A stretch of DNA of 64,000 nucleotides from an uncultured Paracoccaceae bacterium (GCA_947499635.1 CANMPD010000001.1:124001-188000); one strand, 5' to 3'. Shown: positions 1-8,388, counted from the first letter of the stretch. The notes: generated from the sequence alone by a model not told the origin. Made by a program: numbers and translations.

Positions 1-80
1 TGCTTCAAGCCAAGCTCTTCGGTCGCCCACATCAACGCTTGAACATTGGACGATGAAGCTCGCCCCCAAATCTCAATCAT
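1..80 (-). CDS. Glutathione S-transferase, N-terminal fragment (cut by window edge)
   Basis: A reading frame starting with ATG at 80 on the minus strand runs off the left edge after 26 codons. The visible residues begin MIEIWGRASSSNVQ and continue through a WATEELGL segment, the beta1-alpha1 start of the thioredoxin-fold domain of bacterial glutathione S-transferases (compare the common pattern of a tryptophan, then SxNVxK, then ALEELGL). A GGAG lies about ten bases upstream of the start. The enzyme would be a cytosolic glutathione-conjugating or isomerising transferase; the subclass cannot be told from this fragment. The call rests on only 26 residues. Confidence 0.7.
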   Translation of the reverse strand, partial: MIEIWGRASSSNVQALMWATEELGLK

Positions 81-341
81 TTAACATTCTCCAATGCCGG
101 GATTTTGGCGAATCTGGACGGCCTCTACAAGCATTATCATGGTATGTTCGGCCTTCTCGCGACCTTCTCGAAAACCATTTTCAGTTCAACGGACGGCCTA
201 ACCGGACATTGGTGCGTCTGCCGCGAACGGAAAGTTTGTCCCGCAGAGCGGCCGTCCATTGCCACAATGTCGAATGACTGGCTAGGGTAGGGGGTCCATT
301 AAGGGGGATTTTTACAATGTAACGTCTCAGATTGGATGTGA
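81..341. other. Non-coding stretch with a long-spaced inverted repeat
   Basis: No convincing gene is seen between the GST start and the small ORF at 342. The stretch contains GGACGGCC at 191-198 and its exact complement GGCCGTCC at 250-257, enclosing about 50 GC-rich bases. A third GGACGGCC copy is at 117-124. Two overlapping forward reading frames here (53-277 and 105-290) have no recognisable domain and no ribosome binding site, so they are not called. Confidence 0.4.
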
Positions 342-491
342 ATGACCCTAAGATATATCGAACCTATGAGATGGATGAAGCAAGGTCTTAGCATCGTAAA
401 TCGCCGTCACGAGCAGCGCGGCTTCTTGGGGGGTATCTATGTGGTTCGCGACCTGTTGACTGGCCTAAAACATGTGAGTGGGAGTAAATGA
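342..491 (+). CDS. Small hypothetical protein (49 aa)
   Basis: ATG at 342 opens a 49-codon frame ending at TGA 489-491. The product starts MTLRYIEPMRWMKQG and contains RRHEQRGFLGGIYVVRD; it is basic, with aromatic and Arg-rich segments, and has no signal peptide or membrane segment. Only a weak GGA precedes the start. It lies between the GST gene and tRNA-Leu, with no operon partner. I do not recognise a family. The amino-acid composition looks protein-like, but a chance ORF of this length cannot be excluded. Confidence 0.35.
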   Translation: MTLRYIEPMRWMKQGLSIVNRRHEQRGFLGGIYVVRDLLTGLKHVSGSK

Positions 492-543
492 GTTTAGCAA
501 TTTTAAGGGGCAAACCGACAATAGCGTTTTGCCCCTTAAAATA

Positions 544-629
544 TGGTACCCAAGGCCGGACTCGAACCGGCACGATATCACTACCGGGGGATTTTGAATC
601 CCCTGCGTCTACCATTCCGCCACTTGGGC
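544..629 (-). tRNA. tRNA-Leu (CAA anticodon)
   Basis: On the minus strand the sequence begins GCCCAAG and ends CTTGGGTACCA, which pair as an acceptor stem with a G1-U72 wobble and an encoded CCA. The anticodon stem-loop reads GGGGA-TTCAAAA-TCCCC, giving anticodon CAA (reads UUG). A variable arm longer than in class I tRNAs is present, as expected for leucine, and the T-arm contains GGTTCGAGTCC. The total of 86 bases is normal for a class II tRNA. Confidence 0.96.
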
Positions 630-791
630 ATGGCGCGGTACTACATAAGCCGAAAGGAGAGGTCCAGAGCTAAAATGCATAATCTTGTGAAAATGCGGGA
701 AAAAATAGCAAAGGCCGTGGGGAGCCTTGACCGGATGCCGTCATCATGCGACGCCCGAGGGGAATATTGATGGCCTTGGGTTTATATTTCT

Positions 792-1370
792 ATGTTGCGA
801 CCTCTCTACAATCGAACCATGGCACTTGCCGATCACCCTAAAGCCTTGTGGTTTTTGGCGGCTGTGTCTTTCGTCGAAAGCTCAGTCTTTCCAATTCCAC
901 CGGATATTTTGATGATCCCTATGATCCTTGCTCGGCCGTCGCGGGCGTGGTTGATTGCATTGGTGGCTTTGATATCCTCCGTTTTGGGCGGGCTGTTGGG
1001 CTATGCGATCGGAGCGTTTTTTTACGAAGGCATCGGCCAACCTATTCTCGAGGCGATGGGTAAGGGCGATAAAATGGCCGAGTTTAACACCCGGTTTAAC
1101 GACTTTGGTTTCTGGGCTGTACTGATCGCGGGAGTTACACCTTTCCCTTATAAAGTGATCACGATCATGTCAGGTTGGACTGCGATGCCGGTTGGGACAT
1201 TCGTTGCCACTTCAATCCTTGCCCGAGGGCTGCGCTTTTTTATTGTCGCGGGGCTTTTATGGAAATTTGGCGCACCGGTGCGTGACTTTATTGAAAAACG
1301 CCTGGGGTTGGTTTTTTCAATATTCTGCGCCTTATTGGTGGGCGGATTTGTTCTGCTTAAATACCTATAA
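792..1370 (+). CDS. YqaA/DedA-like inner membrane protein (VTT domain)
   Basis: A 192-residue integral membrane protein of the YqaA branch of the DedA/SNARE-associated superfamily. The N-terminal ALWFLAAVSFVESSVFPIPPD motif region (about residues 18-38) is characteristic, with the Glu and the FPIPPD re-entrant loop, followed by about four more hydrophobic segments (roughly 50-75, 105-125, 132-158 and 170-190). The central GVTPFPYKVITI stretch is the second re-entrant half. Family members are thought to act in lipid translocation or membrane homeostasis; the substrate is unknown here. Start ATG 792 keeps the usual short N-terminus, though no good Shine-Dalgarno is seen. dsbB follows 12 bases downstream, suggesting co-transcription. 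Confidence 0.85.
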   Translation: MLRPLYNRTMALADHPKALWFLAAVSFVESSVFPIPPDILMIPMILARPSRAWLIALVALISSVLGGLLGYAIGAFFYEGIGQPILEAMGKGDKMAEFNTRFNDFGFWAVLIAGVTPFPYKVITIMSGWTAMPVGTFVATSILARGLRFFIVAGLLWKFGAPVRDFIEKRLGLVFSIFCALLVGGFVLLKYL

Positions 1371-1382
1371 GGAGTTGCCAAA

Positions 1383-1853
1383 ATGGCATTTGCACGGTTT
1401 TTGACGATATTGGCTGCTCTGGGATCTGCCGCATTGCTGCTTGGAGCATTTGGGTTTCAATATCTGGGGGGGCTTGCTCCGTGCAAAATGTGCCTATGGC
1501 AAAGGTATCCGCACGCAATAGCCATTGGCATCGGTGCACTCGCTGCCTTTATACCATTTGCATTTCTGCGTTACCTTGGTGCTCTTGCCGCGCTAACAAC
1601 AGCGGGGGTGGGGGCATATCATGCAGGGGTTGAGTGGAAGTGGTGGCAAGGGCCGACCAGCTGTACCTCAAGCCCGATCAACGATTTATCGCCACAAGAG
1701 CTGATGGCGCAAATCTTGGCGGCACCGATTACACGATGTGATGATATTGCTTGGGAAATGCTAGGCTTATCTATGGCCGGCTGGAATGCAGTTATATCGT
1801 TTGGACTGTTTTTATTATGGATTGCAGCAGCGCGATCCAATCGGTTGGGCTGA
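1383..1853 (+). CDS. dsbB: Disulfide bond formation protein B
   Basis: DsbB re-oxidises the periplasmic thiol oxidase DsbA and passes electrons to membrane quinone. The 156-residue protein has four hydrophobic segments, the first redox pair C34-K-M-C37 after the first membrane helix and the second periplasmic pair C94 and C119, all in the expected places. AAGGAG sits just upstream of the ATG. It probably forms an operon with the YqaA-like gene. Cytochrome c maturation genes elsewhere in the window use the same periplasmic thiol chemistry. Confidence 0.93.
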   Translation: MAFARFLTILAALGSAALLLGAFGFQYLGGLAPCKMCLWQRYPHAIAIGIGALAAFIPFAFLRYLGALAALTTAGVGAYHAGVEWKWWQGPTSCTSSPINDLSPQELMAQILAAPITRCDDIAWEMLGLSMAGWNAVISFGLFLLWIAAARSNRLG

Positions 1854-1876
1854 GGCCAATAAGGTGATGCCAGCGG

Positions 1877-2461
1877 CTAGGCTTCTAGCTCGCTATCCCA
1901 ATATAGGTAATCAATCCAACTCTCGTGCAAATGGCCCGGTGGAAATTTCCGGCCAGTGTTATGCAATTCTGTCGCGGCAGGACGGCGCGGCGGTTTGCGC
2001 AAAGACATGCCGGCACGATGCAACGGCTTAGAGCCTTTTTTCAGGTTGCACCGTGAACAGGCTGCAACCACATTTTCCCATGATGTAATACCGCCTGCTG
2101 CCCGAGGGACAACATGGTCAAAAGTAAGATCCCCTTTGGTGCCGCAGTACTGACAACAAAATTCATCCCGTAAAAATAAATTAAAGCGCGTGAAGGCCAC
2201 GCGCTTTTGAGGTTGGACATAATCTTTGAGGACAACAACGGAAGGTATTCGGATTTCCGTACTTGGGCTGCGAACCACCTCGTCATATTCTGCGACAATG
2301 GACACGCGATCAAGCCAAGCGGCCTTTATTGCATCTTGCCAAGGCCATAAGGACAGAGGGTAATAAGACAAGGGCCGGTAATCTGCGTTTAATACCAACG
2401 CGGGATGTTTTTTCAGAGCACCGGGCTCTCTGATGAAATCTGACCTAAAATCGCCGTCCAT
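1877..2461 (-). CDS. HNH endonuclease family protein
   Basis: A 194-residue protein with a classical HNH module: CQYCG, then LTFDHVVPRAAGG, then WENVVAACSRCN with a following Lys pair. The four cysteines form the zinc knuckle, and Asp-His-Val holds the catalytic His. The N-terminal part (PALVLNADYRPLSYYPLSLWPWQDA) is that of the widespread stand-alone alphaproteobacterial HNH proteins, which are chromosomal housekeeping genes of unknown target and not clearly phage-linked. I chose ATG 2461 because GAGGA lies at the right distance; an in-frame start at 2491 would add ten residues. It converges on dsbB, separated by 23 bases. Confidence 0.85.
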   Translation of the reverse strand: MDGDFRSDFIREPGALKKHPALVLNADYRPLSYYPLSLWPWQDAIKAAWLDRVSIVAEYDEVVRSPSTEIRIPSVVVLKDYVQPQKRVAFTRFNLFLRDEFCCQYCGTKGDLTFDHVVPRAAGGITSWENVVAACSRCNLKKGSKPLHRAGMSLRKPPRRPAATELHNTGRKFPPGHLHESWIDYLYWDSELEA

Positions 2462-2845
2462 AGAACGTCTTCCTCGATCTGTTAACCTCAAGCTGGCATC
2501 AGAAGGGAAACAGGCCCTTCTATGTTCAACTATATATCGTAGTTGGGTACTGACAAGCCCTAGTGTGCCACCATATGAGGTGTGGATAGTGTGTTTCTAT
2601 GACGGATGCGTAACATTTACCCACAGGTTTGCGCTTAAATTGACGTAATAGATGAGCGCCTTGCGGTTGGTGCTTTGATGATTCGAGGTAAAGACCGCAG
2701 AGACATTGTCTGTAATCGCGCATTTTCATGCAGTAGTGATTGAAGATATCATGGGACAGTTTATGCGTCTTGAGAAAAATCATCGCGGCTGCGTATCGTC
2801 TTGGGGCAAGTCGTGGCCGATCATAGGAAATATAAAGAGGGCGTT
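2462..2845. other. Intergenic region, no gene recognised
   Basis: This holds the divergent upstream regions of the HNH gene (minus) and the YihY-like gene (plus). Minus-strand frames here (for example 2526-2783) lack recognisable domains and a ribosome binding site. I see no strong hairpin. Confidence 0.4.
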
Positions 2846-3721
2846 ATGCGACATAGGCAACGGATATGGAGAGCTGGCATCAAGGGTGTTGCGGTTTTAC
2901 GTGTCGCTTGTGCACAATTCTCGCAAAAAAATGCATGGGTCTTGTCCAGCCATATTGCCATGTCAATGATGATGGCTTTGTTTCCGTTTGTCCTATTCAC
3001 CGTCGCCCTTGGCGGGACAGTGGCTGCTATCCTATCAGAGTCGGTAGAGATCACAGACCTGGTTGAGCCTGTGTTTTCGTCATGGCCACAAAGCGTAGCG
3101 GACCCAATAAAAACCGAAGTTTATGCGGTTTTAAACAGTTCTGGCACTGGTTTGATTACCTTGGGGGGATTGCTTGCTTTGTACTTTGCCTCGAACGGGG
3201 TCGATGCGGTTAGGATCGCTATGGTACGGGCCTACGGGCAAAAAGACGAACGGTCATATTTCAAACGCCGTGCGATCTGTGCAGGGTTGGTGATCTTGGG
3301 CGGGATTGGCATTTTATGTGCGGCCTTCTTTGAAGTGGCTTTGCCCCTCGCGGCGCGGTTTCTCACGCAGTTTGTCCCTGACAGTTGGCCGCTCGCTCAG
3401 TGGAAGGATGGGTTGCACGGAGTGTTTGCGGCAGGTGTGCCTGTGGCTGCGGTGTTCTTATACCACTTGATGTTACCTGCGAAACGTTTGGGGGTGTCCG
3501 ATATTCTACCTGGCGCGGTGTTCACGTTGGGTATGTGGTGGGGCATGGTGTATGGATTTGCGATATACGTTAGCCACTTTGCTAGCTATTCGACAACTTA
3601 TGCTGGTTTGGCCAGTGCTATGGCTGCGCTGATTTTCTTATATTTCAACGCAGCCATTTTGATTTTTGGCGCCGAATTGAATGGCGCGATTGCCGTCGTG
3701 CGCCAAGAGAGGCGTTCGTAG
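2846..3721 (+). CDS. YihY/BrkB-family inner membrane protein
   Basis: A 291-residue polytopic membrane protein of the YihY/UPF0761 family (formerly confused with RNase BN). Hallmarks are the N-terminal HIAMSMMMALFPFVLF segment, the LALYFASNGVDAVRIAMVRAYG loop, and the late segment YAGLASAMAALIFLYFNAAILIFGAELN, which is the most conserved part of the family. Six hydrophobic segments are visible. Function is unknown. ATG 2846 was chosen because AGAGGG is eight bases upstream; an earlier frame start at 2801 would add 15 hydrophilic residues without a ribosome binding site. Confidence 0.88.
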   Translation: MRHRQRIWRAGIKGVAVLRVACAQFSQKNAWVLSSHIAMSMMMALFPFVLFTVALGGTVAAILSESVEITDLVEPVFSSWPQSVADPIKTEVYAVLNSSGTGLITLGGLLALYFASNGVDAVRIAMVRAYGQKDERSYFKRRAICAGLVILGGIGILCAAFFEVALPLAARFLTQFVPDSWPLAQWKDGLHGVFAAGVPVAAVFLYHLMLPAKRLGVSDILPGAVFTLGMWWGMVYGFAIYVSHFASYSTTYAGLASAMAALIFLYFNAAILIFGAELNGAIAVVRQERRS

Positions 3722-3724
3722 GTC

Positions 3725-4441
3725 TTAACCACGGAATCCGGTGGCGACGACGAACTTCTCAGAGCTATCCGAGCGCGAACTTGGGGGCTTCATGTGCATC
3801 ACTTTGGTGAATTTTTGCTTGAGCAGTTTTTGCAAATCACCCTCAGCCCCGCCGGCCAGAACCTTGGCGACAAATGTGCCGCCTTCCTCGAGGACGTCAA
3901 AAGCAAAATAAGCAGCGGTTTCACAGAGGGACATAATGCGCAGGTGGTCTGTTTGTTTATGGCCTGAGCTAGAGGCGGCCATGTCAGACATAACAACATC
4001 AGCTTTACCGCCAAGCCACTCTTTGACCTGATCGTCTGCACCTTCATCCATGAAATCCAGTTGATAGAATTCGGCTCCGGCCAATGTATCGACCTCTTGC
4101 AGGTCAATGCCGATAATGCGCCCCTGAGCTTTGCCGCTTTTCTCGCCCAAGGCATTAATGCGGGGGACCGCAACCTGGCACCAGCCACCAGGAGCACAAC
4201 CTAAATCAACAACGCGCGCGCCGGGAACCAAAAAGCGGTATTTGTCATCCAACTCCATGATTTTGAATGCAGCACGTCCGCGATAACCTTCGGCTTTTGC
4301 ACGCGTCACATAGGGGTCGTTCAGCTGGCGTTGCAGCCAACGTGTAGAGCTCATCGTGCGCCCGCGTGCGGTTTTGACCTTGACTGTGAGATCCCGTAAT
4401 CCACGTCCTGATGTGTTTTTACCGTCTGGTTTCTTTGCCAT
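3725..4441 (-). CDS. rlmE: 23S rRNA 2'-O-methyltransferase RlmE (FtsJ/RrmJ)
   Basis: RlmE methylates the 2'-O of U2552 in the peptidyl transferase region of 23S rRNA late in 50S assembly, using SAM. The 238-residue protein shows the SAM loop DLGCAPGGW, the catalytic Asp in SDMAAS, the Lys in FVAKVLAGG and the terminal Glu in [11 protein letters not shown]; the remaining catalytic Lys is in the [11 protein letters not shown] helix, completing the K-D-K-E tetrad. A basic N-terminal extension of about 30 residues is usual in alphaproteobacteria. It lies 62 bases downstream of the Ppx/GppA gene on the same strand, a common alphaproteobacterial pairing. Confidence 0.95.
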   Translation of the reverse strand: MAKKPDGKNTSGRGLRDLTVKVKTARGRTMSSTRWLQRQLNDPYVTRAKAEGYRGRAAFKIMELDDKYRFLVPGARVVDLGCAPGGWCQVAVPRINALGEKSGKAQGRIIGIDLQEVDTLAGAEFYQLDFMDEGADDQVKEWLGGKADVVMSDMAASSSGHKQTDHLRIMSLCETAAYFAFDVLEEGGTFVAKVLAGGAEGDLQKLLKQKFTKVMHMKPPSSRSDSSEKFVVATGFRG

Positions 4442-4503
4442 CTATGTACCTTGCGTCGCCCACTCTGTGGCGCGCCTTTCGAACTGTCTTTGGTGTTGCC
4501 CGG

Positions 4504-5622
4504 TTAAAAGGGGCCGTCTTCTAATATGCCATCAGCACTCATCTGTGCGTATAATAAACCTTCGCGCAGTCCGCGATCCGCCACTGATAACCTATCAGTT
4601 GGCCAGCAGCGCAAGAGGGCTTGTAAAATGGCCGCGCCCGACATGATTAGCGCCTGCCTGTCTTCGCCAATCCGAGGGTCGTGCCGACGGCCATGTGGGC
4701 CAAGATCAAGATACGAGCGGATAACTTTGTCGATTTGTTGCGATGTCATGCGCAGCCCGTCAACTTTGGTTCGATCATATCGTTTTAAACCTAAATGCGA
4801 AGCGGCGACGGTGGTGACTGTCCCGGATGTCCCAACGATCTGGAAATGTTCCATGGTTTGCTGGTCGTTGTAAGGCGAAAAGTTTGCTAGGCTTTCTTCA
4901 AAGAACCAACTCATCAAAGCAAAACGTCCAGCATCATCGTGAACATCATGGAACTGATCACGTAGGGTCGCGACACCAAGCGGAACCGAGATCCAATCTA
5001 CAACCTTAGCGACTGGAAACGGGCTGTCGTCATTGTAAAAGCCTTTGCGCAGACGCATGATCGCGGCAGGGCGGTCGCGATGAGGGACCGCAGTTAGATC
5101 GATCCACACCAATTCGGTAGATCCGCCGCCGATGTCGACAACTAAAAGCTGCTCGGTTCTGGTGGAAACCAGAGGTGCGCAAGAAATAACGGCGAGGCGT
5201 GCTTCTTCTTGAGCGGGGATGATTTCCATCGCGAGGCCGGTTTCACGCTTGATCTGGCGCATGAAGTCACGGCCGTTTTTCGCACGTCGGCACGCTTCTG
5301 TTGCAACAAGGCGCATGCGTTTGTGTTTAACACGGTTGCGTTGCAATTTTTGCTGGCAGATACGCAAGGCTTGAATAGTGCGTGCCATTGAAGAACGCGA
5401 CAATCGGCCAGTCTTCTCCAGACCGGCGCCAAGCTGCACCGATTTAGAAAAGCTGTCCACCACATGAAAGCCGCTGCCCTTTGGTTGGGCAATCAGCATT
5501 CTGCAGCTATTTGTACCCAAATCTAAGGCTGCGTACAGCGCATCAGGTTCGGGTCGGGCCGGCGCAGGGGTCTCAACCGCTTTGGGGAACGCTCCTGCAC
5601 CTTTGGAACGCCTGGGCGCCAT
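4504..5622 (-). CDS. Ppx/GppA family phosphatase
   Basis: A 372-residue ASKHA-fold enzyme. The phosphate-1 loop is ALDLGTNSCRMLI, the second nucleotide loop is VVDIGGGSTEL, and the third is IVGTSGTVTTVAA. The catalytic Glu lies in the QEEARLAV segment. Family members hydrolyse polyphosphate or convert pppGpp to ppGpp; sequence alone does not separate the two. A proline- and alanine-rich N-terminal tail of about 28 residues precedes the domain. It is followed by rlmE on the same strand. Confidence 0.9.
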   Translation of the reverse strand: MAPRRSKGAGAFPKAVETPAPARPEPDALYAALDLGTNSCRMLIAQPKGSGFHVVDSFSKSVQLGAGLEKTGRLSRSSMARTIQALRICQQKLQRNRVKHKRMRLVATEACRRAKNGRDFMRQIKRETGLAMEIIPAQEEARLAVISCAPLVSTRTEQLLVVDIGGGSTELVWIDLTAVPHRDRPAAIMRLRKGFYNDDSPFPVAKVVDWISVPLGVATLRDQFHDVHDDAGRFALMSWFFEESLANFSPYNDQQTMEHFQIVGTSGTVTTVAASHLGLKRYDRTKVDGLRMTSQQIDKVIRSYLDLGPHGRRHDPRIGEDRQALIMSGAAILQALLRCWPTDRLSVADRGLREGLLYAQMSADGILEDGPF

Positions 5623-5897
5623 GAATCACGCCCTCCGATTATCGTGTTGCCTTTACAGTACGAGTCCAAATGCCTCGGCGCAAGGATCGAACCCGCTCAA
5701 TAACGGATCTCGCGCGATTTTGTTCATGATTTTGTTGAGAATTATGATCACATTGAGTCATGGTCAGATGGCGAGAAGCGTCGTATTGCTGCACACAACA
5801 CGTCGCTCTGTCTATATGTGTGGTCGAAAATCGACGCACTGCGAGCTAAGTGGCGAATTAAGAGTGGTTTATTAAGACGTAAAGTGAAGGAGTGACT

Positions 5898-6194
5898 ATG
5901 CCCGAGGTGACCATCGTCTATTGGCGTGATATCCCAGCGCAAATCATTGTTGGAAAAGGTCGTCGAGGCTCAAAACGTCAACTCGAAGAACGTTTTGAAC
6001 AAGCCATCGACCGCGCGGCAATGAAGGTCAATGCCAAGGACGCAGATGCGTATTTGGCAGAATGGCGCAAAGCTGCTCCTTACTCGATTGAAGGTGATCC
6101 TGATGAGGTCGCTGAAACCGAGGCGAGACGTCTTGAGACTGAATATGATCAAGAGACGCTAAAAAAGCTGATCGCAAATGACGGATGGGCATAA
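5898..6194 (+). CDS. Small PF13769-type ('virulence factor') protein of the C1 operon
   Basis: A 98-residue soluble protein beginning MPEVTIVYWRDIPAQIIVGKG and rich in Arg and Glu. It fits the small family called 'virulence factor' (PF13769), which in Rhodobacterales regularly precedes a MetF-like reductase and a methyl-THF methyltransferase, as here. AAGGAG five bases before ATG 5898 sets the start; a GTG six bases earlier is unlikely. The conserved context suggests a role in methyl-group transfer and not in virulence. That role is inference; no catalytic motif is visible. Confidence 0.75.
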   Translation: MPEVTIVYWRDIPAQIIVGKGRRGSKRQLEERFEQAIDRAAMKVNAKDADAYLAEWRKAAPYSIEGDPDEVAETEARRLETEYDQETLKKLIANDGWA

Positions 6195-6219
6195 GATCCG
6201 CAGTATCTGGGAGGCCGCA

Positions 6220-7167
6220 ATGGCTTTGTTGAATTTCAAAAAACGTGAGGCGAATACTCAAGCTGATGCGCAACCTTTATCCCCCGAGGTCGAAGCATTT
6301 TTGCAAGGGTATTCTATAGAGGTTATGCCACGCACTGCGGCCAAGATTGATGACTTTCGTTCAATGTTGCCTCAGGGAACGCGTGTTTATATCGCCCATA
6401 TCGAGGGCACGCCAATTGAAGAAATGGTTGCCACAGCCAAACGTCTGAATGACGAGGGTTATCCTGTGATGCCGCATTTTCCTGCGCGGATCATTCAGGA
6501 TGAGGCCACATTGGCCGATTGGATTAACCGCTATCAGGGCGAAGCCGATGTCAAACAAGCGCTGCTGTTGGCAGGAGGTGTTGCCCAGCCACATGGGGAT
6601 TACCATTGTTCCATGCAGCTTTTGGAAAGCGGATTGTTCGACAAAGCTGGATTTACCAATCTGCATGTCGCAGGCCACCCAGAAGGCAATAAAGATATTG
6701 ACCCTGATGGATCTTTTAAGAACGTCAGTGAAGCGCTTGGTTGGAAACAAAAATTTTCCGAACGTACGGATGCAAAAATGGCGCTTGCGACGCAATTTGC
6801 ATTTGAGTCTGGTCCTATCATTGAATGGGCAAATAACATCAAAGCAGCAGGCGTTGATATACCGGTTCATATTGGGATTGCTGGGCCAGCCAAATTACAA
6901 ACACTTATTAAGTTCGCGATCGCGTGCGGCGTTGGCCCATCTCTGAAGGTCTTGCAAAAACGTGCGATGGACATGAGTAAGCTGCTTCTGCCATACGAAC
7001 CTAATGATATCTTGACAGAATTGGCAGCGCATAAAGCTGCCAATCCTGATTTTAACATTACCAATGTGCATTTTTTCCCATTAGGCGGGATCAAGACAAA
7101 CACCAATTGGGCGATCAAAAACGGAGGTGCTGCGGCACAGCCGGCCACTTCATCCGTGACTTCCTAA
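6220..7167 (+). CDS. Methylenetetrahydrofolate reductase-like protein
   Basis: A 315-residue TIM-barrel flavoprotein related to MetF, interconverting 5,10-methylene-THF and 5-methyl-THF. Family features include the LLLAGGVAQPHGDY segment, the HPEGN motif after the substrate region, and LATQFAFESGPIIEWA leading to PVHIGIAGPA. GGGAGG just upstream supports ATG 6220; an upstream in-frame start at 6178 would overlap the previous gene. It is shorter and more divergent than canonical MetF. Given its neighbours it may oxidise 5-methyl-THF from demethylation reactions, not serve methionine synthesis. Its gene is 9 bases from the next. Confidence 0.85.
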   Translation: MALLNFKKREANTQADAQPLSPEVEAFLQGYSIEVMPRTAAKIDDFRSMLPQGTRVYIAHIEGTPIEEMVATAKRLNDEGYPVMPHFPARIIQDEATLADWINRYQGEADVKQALLLAGGVAQPHGDYHCSMQLLESGLFDKAGFTNLHVAGHPEGNKDIDPDGSFKNVSEALGWKQKFSERTDAKMALATQFAFESGPIIEWANNIKAAGVDIPVHIGIAGPAKLQTLIKFAIACGVGPSLKVLQKRAMDMSKLLLPYEPNDILTELAAHKAANPDFNITNVHFFPLGGIKTNTNWAIKNGGAAAQPATSSVTS

Positions 7168-7176
7168 GGATTAGCA

Positions 7177-8247
7177 ATGACCCGTACTATCATTGAATCA
7201 AAGACAAAAACGACTATTATAGGGTTCGACCAACCCTTTACCGTCATAGGGGAGCGGATCAATCCAACTGGCCGTAAGATCCTGAACGAAGAGCTGGAGC
7301 GCGATGATTTTTCGCGTGTTGAGGCAGATGCTTTAGCGCAGGTTGCTGCGGGTGCGGGTATCTTGGATATCAACTCCGGTGCGGTGTTCTCGGGCAAAAT
7401 GGCCGAGGATCCACGTTATGCGGACAACAATTTTGTTGAACCCGAACTGATGCGCAAATTGGTCGAAACGGTTCAGGCCGTGACCGATTGCCCTTTGTGT
7501 ATCGACTCGTCTGTTCCTGGTGCGCTTGAGGCAGGTTTGGCTGCAGCCGAAGGCCGGCCTTTGTTGAACTCTGTCACAGGCGAAGAAGAGCGACTTGAAC
7601 TGGTCCTGCCGCTGGTTAAGAAATATAATGTCCCCGTTGTTGCTATTTCCAATGATGACACCGGTATTTCTGAAGATCCAGAAGTTCGCTTTGCTGTGGC
7701 CAAAAAAATCGTCGAACGCGCGGCGGATTTTGGTATTCCAGCCCATGATATTGTGGTTGATCCGTTGGTTATGCCAATTGGTGCAATGGGGACTGCTGGC
7801 TTGCAAGTGTTCGAATTGAACCGCCGTTTGCGTAACGAATTGGGCGTGAATACCACTTGTGGGGCGTCTAATATTTCCTTTGGTCTGCCAAATCGACACG
7901 GGATCAACAATGCCTTCCTGCCTATGGCGATGGCAACGGGGATGACATCGGCAATTATGAATCCGGTTGCGTTACCGATTGGTCCCAAAAAGATCGCAGC
8001 GAAAAAGGCCGAAGTTGAAGCTGCGGGCATTATTCTACCAGAGGGTATCGATGATGAAACCTTTGTGACATTGTTCGGGATGGGATCTACCAAGCCGCGT
8101 GCAGGCAAGGAGATGGAGGCCATTCGTGCGGCCAACTTCCTGACGAATAATGATGACGGGGGCGCAGAGTGGATTCGCACGAACAAGGTTCCCGGAGCAG
8201 AGACCGGACGTGGTGGACGCGGTGGTGGACGCCGTCGCCGCGGTTAA
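7177..8247 (+). CDS. Methyltetrahydrofolate:corrinoid methyltransferase (DHPS-like)
   Basis: A 356-residue pterin-binding TIM-barrel protein of the dihydropteroate synthase/MeTr superfamily. Motifs include VIGERINPTGR at the start, ILDINSG in the pterin site, CIDSS for the third strand, PLLNSVTGE, DPLVMPIG and CGASNISFGLPNRH. The protein would move a methyl group between 5-methyl-THF and a corrinoid protein; no corrinoid protein is encoded next to it. The last 20 or so residues are an unusual GRGGRGGGRRRRG tail. It is the third gene of an operon with the PF13769 protein and the MetF-like reductase, and is followed by stem-loops. Confidence 0.88.
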   Translation: MTRTIIESKTKTTIIGFDQPFTVIGERINPTGRKILNEELERDDFSRVEADALAQVAAGAGILDINSGAVFSGKMAEDPRYADNNFVEPELMRKLVETVQAVTDCPLCIDSSVPGALEAGLAAAEGRPLLNSVTGEEERLELVLPLVKKYNVPVVAISNDDTGISEDPEVRFAVAKKIVERAADFGIPAHDIVVDPLVMPIGAMGTAGLQVFELNRRLRNELGVNTTCGASNISFGLPNRHGINNAFLPMAMATGMTSAIMNPVALPIGPKKIAAKKAEVEAAGIILPEGIDDETFVTLFGMGSTKPRAGKEMEAIRAANFLTNNDDGGAEWIRTNKVPGAETGRGGRGGGRRRRG

Positions 8248-8262
8248 TATTCTCACAATGAC

Positions 8263-8297
8263 ATGTAACAACCGAGCGCTTTGTTCGGTTGTTACAT
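8263..8297 (+). terminator. Stem-loop after the C1 operon
   Basis: ATGTAACAACCGA at 8263-8275 pairs exactly with TCGGTTGTTACAT at 8285-8297 across a 9-base loop, 15 bases after the methyltransferase stop. A short AT run follows rather than a clean T tract. It is the first of three hairpins before the convergent gene at 8464. Confidence 0.6.
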
Positions 8298-8306
8298 ATA
8301 TAAGCC

Positions 8307-8331
8307 GGCCATATTCGCTAAATGTATGGCC
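8307..8331. other. Second stem-loop
   Basis: GGCCATA at 8307-8313 pairs with TATGGCC at 8325-8331, with an 11-base loop. It lies between two stronger hairpins. Confidence 0.4.
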
Positions 8332-8353
8332 CTAACACATAGCCAGACATGTG

Positions 8354-8388
8354 ATGTTACCTACCGCTAATTTAGCGATAGGTAACAT
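8354..8388. terminator. Third, strongest stem-loop between convergent genes
   Basis: ATGTTACCTA (8354-8363) pairs with TAGGTAACAT (8379-8388); inside, CGCTA (8365-8369) pairs with TAGCG (8373-8377) around a 3-base loop, with a single C-A mismatch between the two helices. It could end transcripts from either direction, though no long T tract flanks it. Confidence 0.5.

Noticed and set aside
388-615. Minus-strand ORF across the tRNA-Leu gene
   Set aside because: It overlaps the tRNA on the same strand and has no domain.
5623-5897. Cobalamin or other riboswitch upstream of the C1 operon
   Set aside because: No B12-box-like or other known riboswitch core was recognised by eye.
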